From contig CAXAMN010027417.1 in assembly GCA_963970005.1 (NCBI GenBank), forward strand, positions 24,422 to 88,421: 64,000 nt of DNA, given 5' to 3'. This document shows, one piece after another, positions 35,201-45,243 of the stretch. Position numbers and translations under genes: made by a program. Below the pieces are notes generated by a model, which was not told the origin of the DNA, did not search any database, and saw nothing but the letters and a program-made list of their open reading frames with translations. The stretch comes from Durusdinium trenchii (lineage: Eukaryota; Sar; Dinophyceae; Suessiales; Symbiodiniaceae). Position 1 is the stretch's first letter. Every line of letters begins with the position of its first letter.

Positions 35201-37235
35201 ATGGGGAGCAGGCAAGGCAAAGCTGTTCTAGATGGTTGTTCTCCTTGCAGGCCTCTATGGCCACGAGCTCAGGGCTGGCGTGGGCTAGGAGGCTAGGCGG
35301 TTGCTTTGCATGTTGTCAACAAGAAAGGAATGTTCGAAACTCCGGTGCCCATGTTGCTTGCGTAAGCCTTTTTGTGTCAATTCCGATTTGAAGACCAGAC
35401 CGGTCCAAGGCATTGATGAGAAATATGAGGTGCATCCAGATTCGGATCCTAAGAGCCTTTGCTGACTACTGTGACTGTCACTGTTTCCAAAAGACTGTCC
35501 CACTCAAGTATTAGAAATTGTGAGGGGCATTCGGGCATTTTGGTCATTTCTGTGGTGCCTAAGCAGAAGGTACATCCCAATGCATACTTGTCCCATTGGG
35601 TCGGTACAGGGCAAGTTTTGCACATTTGTGCTATGTCAATATTATCCTGCTGGGAGTTCAGGAACGGCGTTGCACGACTTGAGCTCAGCATGATCACCGG
35701 CTTGTTGGGAAGTTGAGAATAGTGGCATTCACCTATACCCTTATATACCTTGTTACTAGTAGCCGCGATGCCCTTGTTACTAGTAGCTTCTAGCTACTGG
35801 CTACTAGTTGTATATATACTAGGCCAGATTTATCGTTTGCCTCAGTCCTAGGGACATGCAAGCTTGAACCAAGGACCGGCAACACTCATCGTGTGCTGGC
35901 CTCAACTGTCAGGGGTGATCAAAAGCTTGCACTGCAAACGCCCTGGACCTAGTGCTGTGCCGTTTCTATCGGAGACTCACCGGCAGGTACTTGAATGACG
36001 TGGACGAAGGAGGCGAAACACTCTTTCCTCTTGGCAGCTTGGCTGAGACTCAGCTGGGGCTTCAATCTTGAAGGTTCAACATACGTAGTTCAACCATGCT
36101 CCTCTCAACTCAGCATGACAAGTGGATTTGCTGATGTCCTGCAGCATGTTGGCCAAGGAAGCCGGGCCGAGTGCACAATGAGATGGAGACAAGATGCTGA
36201 AGGGAAGCAAAAGCCTCCTGGCTGTCAACGATTTAAATGCGCACTATGAAAGCTCTTGGGGATGTGTCATTTCAAGTCACGGCAGCATCCGAACAATCAG
36301 AGCTGAGACGAATGCTTGTCAAATCGTCTCAATGCGTCTCTAGACTGCTGGAGGGGAGAGGACAGACTTATGAAGCCCCTAAGCCACACAGACATGCCGT
36401 GAAAGTTTGGTAGCCTTCGTCCGTGGCAGAAATAGCTGGCTGGAGTTCGTTGAAAGACAAAGAGAAACATAGTGCAGCACATAGTGCCACATACATACCA
36501 ACGAGGTCCTTTTGGAAGGTTCATGGCCAGAGACGGGCTTCGAAGCATTGCCAACATTCTGTGCCGTAGGTTTGGGATCCAGAATTGCTGCGTCTGGAGC
36601 TCAGGCGCTGCCGAGGGTGATCGAAAGGGGATTCATTCTGGCTCTTTTGGAATGCTTTGGCTGCTGAAGAGAAATGGCATGAACTGGCGCACGTGCGTGG
36701 TTGGACACTATAGACTACACGATCAGAAAGCTTGCGGTGGCATAACCCATGGCTTTTGGTGCTGATTCTTCAGAGCATTCCAACGCAAATTCACCTTCGC
36801 GCCTTCTGGCTTCAAGCTTCTTAACTGGGGAGACCGCCCTTCCCGAAAATCAACCGATTCCACGGAAGCTCATGTGTAACATGTAATGTAACAATTGTTT
36901 GAGTTTGCTGACAAAACTGAGGACAGAGAGGGTTTGCTGCGAATATCGCCTAAGAAAGGGCGTGCAGTGCTTTTCTTCAACCATGATACGGCCTGGAGCC
37001 CGAATAGACAGGGTCAGCAAGTTTGTTCCGCACAGCATGTGAGCCGCGAAAGTCCGGAATTAAATCAGCAAGTCTTTGAAGAATAAACAAAAAGTCCATC
37101 AGCCACTCGGCTGCTGGGACCACTGTTTTGTGGGACATGTTGTGGCCATTTATGGAGGCCGGCGAGATCGACATGATGGCCGAGCACGCGGCATGTCAGG
37201 TGAAAAGAGGCGTTCGCTGGACTTTCGCTGGCTTG
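32235..37235 (+). CDS. Prolyl 4-hydroxylase-type 2OG-Fe(II) dioxygenase, multi-exon (partial)
   Basis: Enzymes of this family hydroxylate prolyl residues, using O2, 2-oxoglutarate and Fe(II). Exons are read from family motifs. 32235-~32298: VRDDFLSFEECNFLKEQAAN, the usual domain start. 34760-34835: VISHILKRMHRAARIP then EALQIG. 35410-~35455: DEKYEVHPDSDP, containing the iron-binding His-x-Asp (H at 35433, D at 35439). 35987-~36032: YLNDVDEGGETLFPL, a diagnostic block. 36931-~36997: LLRISPKKGRAVLFFNH. ~37158-37235: GEIDMMAEHAACQVKRGVRW, with the distal iron His at 37185. The position ten residues after that His, normally the Lys that binds 2-oxoglutarate, is Arg (37215). The intron after 34835 starts GC; acceptors are AG|G. 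First and last exons, and possibly one before YLND, are not located, so start and stop are unknown. No signal peptide can be judged. Confidence 0.85.
32745..33802 (-). pseudogene. Antisense LINE RNase H remnant in a dioxygenase intron
   Basis: On the - strand, about 33645-33550 reads ALLALLVTAGDVVIASDCQ followed by NVVAG, resembling the centre of a LINE RNase H domain. The next segment, about 33530-33428, reads VEMVKITAHYRVGDLQ and then a GHSEADTLAK motif matching its end. The two parts are in different frames, as is the preceding AVYIPAQFTFATLLPG segment, so the copy is broken. It lies antisense inside the intron between the first two recognised exons of the dioxygenase gene and has no function as a protein. 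Confidence 0.6.
35747..35824 (-). repeat. CTAG-rich interspersed repeat
   Basis: TTGTTACTAGTAGC and TAGCTTCTAGCTACTGGC modules, ending in CTACTAGTTG next to a short TATATATA tract; lies within an intron of the dioxygenase gene. Confidence 0.7.
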
Positions 37236-38890
37236 GGTGGTTCGCCGGCGAAGGATATTGTATTCGACCATTCTGCTTGGAAACAATGCATTGTTGAGCG
37301 TTCAATGGCCAAGAAGGGGCTGAGAACAGCAAGAACCTACTCATACCTACACCACACGATTGGCAATGGAAGGTTTGTTTAGTGTTGGCTGAACCGGTTG
37401 ATGATCAAGTGGGATAGGCTGGCTTTCTTTGGTGGAGAGGATCTGACATGTGCGAAGAGGTGCACATGTGTGACCTGAAATATCTTGAAATCCCGGTGTG
37501 GTAATGCATCATTGTTGGACATGCAGGCGAGAAGTGGATTGCGCAACGCTGGTTTCGCTGCTTGGCTGAACAGACTTGCCACCGGGGTGGCAACGACGCA
37601 CAACAGTACTCTTGCAAAAGTCGGATTCTAATGCAAAACTGGCACTAGCCCCGCATAGCTAGCCCTTCTAGTTCACGGGGCAGCGCAAAGCCTACCAGCA
37701 GTCCTAGGAATCATTTCGATCATGCGATGGGTTCTTTAAGATTCTTCATCCTGCGTCCTACCATTAGCTTTATGTTTGCTGCACAGCTTACTTACGTATA
37801 CAATCGTATGAATCTTATGTGCTTAGCTGATCTTAGCTTCTTTTTCTTCCTACCCATGGCCTCAGTTTGGGGCCCACTCCCCGACAAAGAAAGGGCAAGA
37901 AATTGCATTGAATGCTTTGCGGGCAAATTTATTTCTATTGGTGCCGTTGCAAAGTTGCCAGAATGTGAGGCTATGAGCCCTACCAGCGATTGGTTCACCC
38001 TCCTGATGTCCGTGCCGAGCTGAGTGTCGTCCTAGCTCTACTTTCCACTGGACGCCCAGCTGGTAAAGAAAAACCTCTGGCCGTATACTGCTTCATGTCT
38101 GCTGCACTAGGAGTAAGACTGATGATTTCTTTGAGTCAGTTTCAATGCTAGAAGGGTAAGTTAGACTCAGAGTATTCTGGTTGTAAAGTTGCCCAAAGAC
38201 TTTCCGTGCATCTACCGAAACCGGTCTTTCTGTCGTAGAGTCTACAACAGCCGCGACTGTCCCCTTTCATTCAGCCACTTTCAGCCCTTGCGTTAGGCTT
38301 TGATGGCTTGCCCATGTCAGCGTCGCAGACGTGAGCGCCTCACATCCTGTTTTCTTTGCGGAAGACGTGCGTAGGGTCTTCCCATGGCATGCGTTCATTC
38401 ATATTTGCTCAAAAAGGTGCCCTGGAGATGATGGTTCTTCGTCTCCGAAAGTTTCCCTCACTCATTGCTTTTTGTTTAGATCGATGTCATTCAATGTCAA
38501 TGGATGGACTATACTGTAGCAGCTATGCTCAGCTTTCTTCTGCACATTTCACCTGAGCTTCCTAGGACCCAGGGCTGTCCTGGGTGTTGACATGTTTTGA
38601 CTGTTTTGCCTCAGGCGCTGGACCCGCAGTATTTCTCAAAAGTCCCCAAGCCTCTTTGTCATCGAGGAGTGCTGCAACAGTTGGGTTGAGTGACACCTAG
38701 ATGTTTTTTCAATGCCATTTGGTTCGATGTGGCTGGGTTCAACAACGTGGACTTTGCCAAGAAACAGTAGGCTCGCGAGAAAAGCGACGTTGCGCCAATT
38801 TGCAAGTCCGAGTCTTCACATCATGGGTTCAACGAGAGAGAAAAAATAAAGATGTCATATTTCTCCTTTTCCTCCAAGTCTGTTAGGAGT

Positions 38891-39832
38891 TCCTCAGTGT
38901 GGAGGAATGTCAAGCCTTGCTCGATTTGTTGAAGGAGACGCCAAGCCTGTCTCTCAGTGTTGCCCCTAGCGTCCTTGCTCCTAGTAGTATGGCCAGGAGC
39001 CCATAGTAGCATCCTTGCTCCTATTAGTAAGGCCAGCAGCCCCTAGTAGCATCCTTGCGAACGAGATGTGTAATGATGTGTGCACGACAGCCACTAAATG
39101 GTGGATTAGTCAGCCTGACCTGCCTGCGTGTGCATGTGCATGGTGAGGCTTCAAGATCTTCAAGGAAGGTGGTATGGCAAGACACTGGGTCCAGGACTTG
39201 GAGGAAGTCTGGATGGAAGCACAGGGTCACAGGATGTCACGGGGCCTTCTGAATGATGAGTGGGATGTCCATCAGAAAGTTAGTTGGTGGTTTTGCCCAA
39301 AGGCCCTAGGCAGAAGCCTGTGTCACGCTATGTCACCTTTCGATTTTGCCGTGCTTACTGTTCTTGCGTGAACCAGGGGAACATCCTTCGGTGCCCATTT
39401 GTTCCATTTGCATCCATTTGTTCAGGATATGAACGAAAATGGAGCAAAGTCTGAAGGACCAACTGAGCCCTCGCAAACGGGGAAGGATACCAAACAAGTC
39501 AACTGGGAAGCGGCCCAAACCTCCCATGCAAAACTTGGAAGAGAGGGCAATGTAAGATGCCTTTGCGAAAGGCAACACACACGCACACCAAAAACAAAAA
39601 ACAAATGGAGTGTTTTAGCACAGAATGCAGCGCGCGAAAGCCAAAACACAAGCCGCGAACGTGTTGCGAAAGTAACTTGCACAAGAAGCGCAAGAAGAGT
39701 CCAGTAGAACATATTAGAACATGGTTGAACCCATTCTTTCCTTTGAACGACGTTCACCTGACCATCCTTGCAGGTTGACAAAGAGGTGCAACGTCGACTT
39801 GAGAAGATCATCAAGCGCCAAGACCTCAAACA
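38891..39832 (+). CDS. Candidate exons of an unassigned gene
   Basis: At 38891 a strong polypyrimidine tract and TTAG|G acceptor lead into EFLSVEECQALLDLLKE. This resembles the FLS-x-EEC-x-x-L opening of a prolyl 4-hydroxylase domain, here in a second place outside the gene at 32-37 kb. A CTAG-rich repeat follows at about 38965. At about 39777, TTGCAG|G leads into VDKEVQRRLEKIIKRQDL, a charged helix. A third possible block begins at about 39427 (DMNENGAKSEGPTEPS). The pieces may be exons of one diverged or decaying dioxygenase copy, or unrelated. No catalytic motif was found with them. Confidence 0.3.
38965..39058 (-). repeat. CTAG-rich interspersed repeat, reverse orientation
   Basis: GCGTCCTTGCTCCTAGTAG and GGCCAGGAGCCC modules, twice in tandem, adjoining the candidate exon at 38891. 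Confidence 0.8.
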
Positions 39833-40159
39833 TCATTGTTCGGTGCTGCTTTTTCGGTCGATGTTTGTGCACCCTTTTTAAGGACTGCGTAGGTATAAGT
39901 AGCACCAAAAGAAGCATGACCCACCGACCCGGTTTTCTGATTTTCATGTTTACGTTATTGGATGTTGTATGATATTGTTCATGCTGAGGCATGCATACAG
40001 CTGTCCTCATGCCGGAGGCCAGCAGCGAGCCCCTTCAGATTGGTTTCTATGAGCGCCAACCTTAGCTTCCGCTCAAGGAGAAGACATGTACATTAGTAAC
40101 ATGCAGCAACTCAGTAGTACAGAGCCCAATTCTTGGCTGGATTCCCGGGTTTGAACAAA

Positions 40160-40745
40160 GTTCCTATTCCGCAACTCTTCATTCTTCTGAAACTTTTCTT
40201 CCGCTACTATTTCGTACTCTTCCGCAATTACTCTTCAGAAACTATTTCGCGATCTTCAGAAACTTATTACTGTATGTGCATGCTTTGAACATATTCTTCA
40301 GAACCTTTACAATATTGTAACCAAATTGCATGAAGGAGCACTGGGTGGGTGGGGACTGGGGGGTGGGTGGGTGGGTGGGTTATTGACGTACCTTGTGACT
40401 GCTACACTGCTACGGTATATAGTATATACAGATTATTACAGATGCCCATTTTACTATTTGCGGAAACTTTTTCGTGCGGGCTCGATGTTGCTCTTCGACT
40501 CTTCGTAGTTTCCAAACATTAGTTTCTGAAGAAAACCGTCAGGTTTCCGAAGAATAGTTTCCGAAGAAAACCTTAAAGTTTCCGAAGATCACTTTTGAGC
40601 TGTCGAAGATTAGTTTCCACAGAAAAGTTTCCGAAGAAAACCGTAAAGTGTCCGAAGAAAACTGCGTAGTTTCCGAAGATTAGTTTCCGAAGAAAACCAT
40701 AAAGTGTCCGAAGATCACCTTTTAGTTTCCGAATAAAACTTTGAC
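40160..40745. repeat. Imperfect inverted repeat of GTTTCCGAAGA-type units
   Basis: The right arm (about 40505-40745) is a tandem of GTTTCCGAAGAAAACC-type units of about 15-30 bp. The left arm (about 40165-40290) carries the reverse complement in degenerate form (CTTCAGAAACTATTTCG). Between them is a GGTG/GGGT-rich tract (about 40340-40382). The transcript could fold into a long imperfect hairpin. Confidence 0.65.
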
Positions 40746-42977
40746 CCCCGGGTTTCAAGTGGAGGAAATAAGGACATGATGCTCGCCATGCCGTTCGTCA
40801 GTAACGACTGCCTAGTGATGCCACAGTCACATTTGTGGATTCGGTAGTGAAGAAGTGCATTCGAACGAACGTACGGTTTTGGGTGTTGGGTTCGCTCCTG
40901 AGAGCGTCGGTTTGCGAGGGCCTTTAGCCATTCAAGGCCTGGGAGCTCTCAAGGCATGGACCTCGGTGACATTCTGTAAGGGCAGGATCCGGATCGTAGG
41001 GTGGACCACGCGCTTTTCTATTCTTTACTTTCTTAGTCTACGGCATGCCCTATGCGTTTGTCCAACATCAATTTTATCTGGTGAACGAGATAGGGCCCCC
41101 ACAGAAGCGAGATACTTGTTTGATGGCACTGAAGTAGTCTGAACGAGATACTATGACGTGACCTCCTACTTCAGTAGTCTAAATGAGATAGGGCCTTACA
41201 CAATAGATTGATTGTGTATTTGAGTTTAGTCATGCATAAACTATAAATGCCGTTTCTTTATTTATTTGCTTATTTATTTGCCTAGTTCTTTTGGAGGGGA
41301 GGCCGTCAGTGGCGGTGAAGAGGAAGAGGAAGGTACTTGTAAGAAAAAGTTGGTAGACTTCAGTAGCTACCAGTAGGGACGCAGAAGGGCTCGGGATATT
41401 CGCTTTGAAACTTTGCTTGAGCCATGATCAGCTGCTCAGGTTTCCATTTCGATAGCCCAAAGGATGAGCCAAATCCTCGCCTTTGGACCGTCATAGTGTA
41501 CCTTTGACGAGCATGGGTCTGCGTGTTCCAGAGGCACCTAAACTGACAGAAGGGGAGACGAGAAGCCATCAACACCCACAACCCCCATCTACGGTGGAAG
41601 ATGTGGAAGAATATGGAAGAATCATCATGAATCGCCAGGTATTTGGATGGAGATGGCAGCTTGGGTGACAACGCCGAAGGTGCTTCGTTTGTGCTGTTGG
41701 ACGCTGTTTTGCTATCTTGACTCGAATGTAACAGGGATGCATATAAATGTTGCCTTACACTTGCCCTCACTACTACTTACTGTAATTAAAAGTCTCAAAG
41801 ATCTCAAAGCTGGTCATCTAGGGGCCATCTAGACACTTCGTACTAATGTTGCAGAGCCCCTCTTAAGAAAACACATGAAAACACCCTTTTGACTTCATGT
41901 TGCTCTAGGAGCAACCATCTTCCCAAGTGGCTGGTGCAGGCCCTCGGGCTGTGCAGTTGTTTTGACACGAGTCGGCGAATATGTTTGCGATCCCATTTTA
42001 GAGGAAGGCCCATTTTAGAGGAAGGATGTGTGCGCACATCGGTTTTGATGTGAGTTGCCACGTGTCGATGTTTGTCAAGCATGATTCAATCAACCATGTT
42101 CAAGTAAAAGTGCATGAGCATGAAAGAAACAAGCTGTCATCTCGGCAACATAGTGTTTCAAACCCCTGCAACACGCCACCCCGGCGCTTTCGACTCACTA
42201 GCTAGCTGTGCTGCAAAGTTTTTCGTGCAGGTTCAGCTTGGAGGAATGTTGCAGACTTGGTGCGTGCATGGCCAAGATATCCATGCAAAGGTCAAGCCGC
42301 AAGCCATTTCCTCCCACTATGCTTACAGAGAAAGGCCCAAGGTCCGGTTCGTCCCAATGATGGCTTATTATGCGGAGCATTGTTAGATAGATCTGGTGGA
42401 ATGTAAGAGCTGGCTGAGTACAGAGAATCCATTTTCCTAGGAAGCAGATCCACCAGGCGAGGAGCACCGCCGCACGCCGTGCCACGGCCCTTGAGTCATT
42501 GAGAGAGGGTTGTTTAAAGACCTTGTTTTGGAAGTCAAGCTGGTATGCGCACAATGGTCCGTCAGGTGAAATGGTGCAAACGCAGGTTTGAGAACAGTGT
42601 GCCTCCAATGTCCATTAATTCATCCTCAATCATAGGCATTAATTTCCATGGGGTGCTATCTATTCGAACAGTTTCGAGAAGCCCTTCAGCTGTCGGAGCC
42701 TCATCATTGTTTGGCTCGGATGCCCTGCTGTTCAGCATTTTTAGAAGAGACATACGACTCATTATGACAAAATGCCTTGACCAACACAGAAACTAAGATG
42801 GGGAAAGTGGAAAGTGTTCCTCCAGGCCCCCGTGCTCAAGATGTTCGATTCAGACAAAGTGCATACAAAAGCAAACTCAGCCGGCCGAGTGGGGCTTGCC
42901 ATTTGTTGCCATAGCTTCAAAACTCGATGTACATAGCTTTTGCTTGAAACTCCCGATGGAGCCCTTGCAGCAGCACC

Positions 42978-45243
42978 ATGGGAGTTCAAGGCATCTGATT
43001 CTGTGCATCCTTCATGTGCCTTGTTGATCTTGTTGTGGCACTGAAGTGCCACTGTATGTGCCTGCCATTTGGCGAGTGCAGATGCGCGAGGTCTTTGGGA
43101 TTTAGCTTCGCCTGCCGGGCAAAGAGTGAACTTCTCCGCCTTGGAAAACAAAGTGGTGGCAGTCGATGTTGCTTGGCCCAAGTGTCGACCCTCGTGACTA
43201 TGCCATCCTCGAAGCCTTCATAAGTTTCCCTCGACATTTTTCAACACTAGGACTAGGAGCATAGTAACGCAGTAGTCAGCAATGTTGTGAACACTTGCAA
43301 CCAACTGCAGGCAAGCATTTGGATGTACCATTTCCTGTGGCTTGAATTGCACATCAGAATTTTCTTTTCATGCTCCCGAACGGCAAATTCCATCACTTGT
43401 TCTCCGATCCAGAAGCCGTCCAGCAAGCTGTCAACCATTTTGAAGTTGGGTCGGGGACTTTGAAGCAACTGTTGGCTGAAAAACACGTTTCTAAAGCTGC
43501 CTGCAACATGTCTGAGGAAAGCCATGCGAGACGACAAAGGCCCAAGAAACAGTCCCGCTTCACGAAGAAAGAGCGGCGAGTGCAGGTAAAGGTCTTGGGC
43601 AAGGAAGGCAGTTTCCCATGAGGAATCGTTTCATACAGTAAGGAAGCTACTGCCTCAGTTTCCTAAACATTGGCGAACCAAATCAATCATATCAATCATT
43701 CTGCGGGGGCTCTCCAATGCCAAAAAAAGGTGGCCCAAGCAGAGAACACGTCCAAGCAGAAGAAACGTGAGAAGAGAGTACGTCCAGCAGCCGATGGAAG
43801 TGCTACTACTGAAGATACTACTTGCACCTTACACCTCAAGAAAAAGACACGTCCTAATTACAGCTCCAGAGGGCCAATTTCTCTCTCTTCTTCGGCCTCT
43901 TTCTCCCCCTCCTAATTACCTTGGAAAGAATATGAAGGACATGATGATGCAGACATGAGACGCCGTATTTCCTCCAAAAAGTCGCCACTGCTAGTCCAAA
44001 GGGCTGATTTGCAATCCCACGATAGTGCTGTTTGATGTTGGCAGGTGACATGGTGAAGGGTGCCCATTTGATTGGCTTCTTTCGGAGGATCTGCAAGCTG
44101 CCTTTTGGCCTACTCAGAACAACCTTTTGAACTACATGCCACATGAGGAGCCAGCAAGTGGTGTGCCGGTCAAGGCAAGAAAACAACATAGACATATGCA
44201 TTGTGTAGCCAATACTATCATATTGCTAGTCTCGCGGCTTAGCACAGAATATTCTAGTCTCCCTGCCCTCGTTCTCGATTCAGTGTTTGGTTGTGTTCAC
44301 TTGATGCTTCCTGACATGTCGCAATTGATGGCGTTGAGTCGAGTCCTTTATGCTTGAGTCCCACATATCCCCACCAAGTAGTAGACCGAGGTTGTACCTG
44401 AAGATCCGACCAGTGTCCAAGCAGCAAGTCAACCGGGCCGCATTCGCTTTGAGTAGAGGGATTGCCCACTAAACCATGGAGCATGGGTATCGTGCTTTTG
44501 TTGGTGGGTGCCGCTGGGTCTTGCAGGTAATTGCTGAGGAGGAAGTTCAGCTGAAGAGTTTTCTACATGTCAATGTTTCTACGAATTTTCCGGGTGTTCA
44601 GACTTGTAAAGCTTGTCCACTGCTGCAACTATATACTGTAGAAGAAAATGATAGATGGCAGACAGTCGAAGGGCAAGATAGTGCGAAAATCGTGAGGTTT
44701 GTGTCAAGATCGCGATTGACACCAAACATCAGGCATTCACAGTACCCCATTTACCCTGTGCACGGCTCTCTCGTGAAGGGTCCAAAATTGAAAGGACCGG
44801 ACTGTCTATGAGTTTGCAACTGTCTCCTTGACATGCCCAGTGACATGCCCCCCGTGCAATTGCCTCAGGTCTTCGTTTTCGATGGCCCACCGCCAGCATT
44901 GAAGCACCTTACCTTTGATGAGCGAAACGGAAAGATTCGAGAATGTGTGTTGGCACGGCAGGTCCCTATCTTGATGTTGTGTTTTTTTCGTCCTTGTTTT
45001 GGAAGAGTGGGTAGGAGGAAAGTAAGTAGCTGGAAACTAGGGAGTTGGTGGTACTCACGAAGTGATCTAGGAACGCGCAGCAAGGAACCTTGCTGCAGGG
45101 AAGAGCTGATAAATTTTCTGGCGGAAATCTACGAGGACGCGGCAACTCATGAAATGTCCTGCGGTTCTGTGCAGTCCAGGTGGAAGACCCTGCAGCTGCG
45201 TGCCAAGCAGAGGGACTCGGAGGAGCGGCAAAGGCGCAAAGCT
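42978..45243 (+). CDS. XPG-like gene: N-nuclease exons 1-8
   Basis: Exons by reading and phase: 42978-42990 (MGVQ), 43091-43167 (GLWDLASPAGQRV, NKVVAVD), 43311-43336 (ASIWMYHF), 43517-43539 (KAMRDDK), 44045-44099 (DMVKGAHLIGFFRRICK), 44391-44412 (LYLKIRP), 44869-44903 (VFVFDGPPPAL), 45180-45243 (WKTLQLRAKQRDSEERQ, RRKA). All junction codons close in frame. Four of these exons are only 13-26 nt long. Donors are GC after exons 1, 4, 5 and 7 and GT after 2, 3, 6 and 8; every acceptor is AG|G. The order matches the N region of XPG residue for residue, including the DASIW helix and the FDG metal ligand. Exon 2's donor (GAT|GTTGCT) lacks the usual AG before the cut, so that boundary is the least sure. 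Confidence 0.9.

Larger units (their letters stand above)
37236..42977. other. Between the dioxygenase and XPG-like genes
   Basis: Contains exon-like fragments (38891-39830), a CTAG-rich repeat at about 38.97 kb, an imperfect inverted repeat (40.16-40.75 kb) around a GGTG-rich tract, and otherwise chance ORFs. Nothing recognised in 41.0-42.9 kb. Confidence 0.45.
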
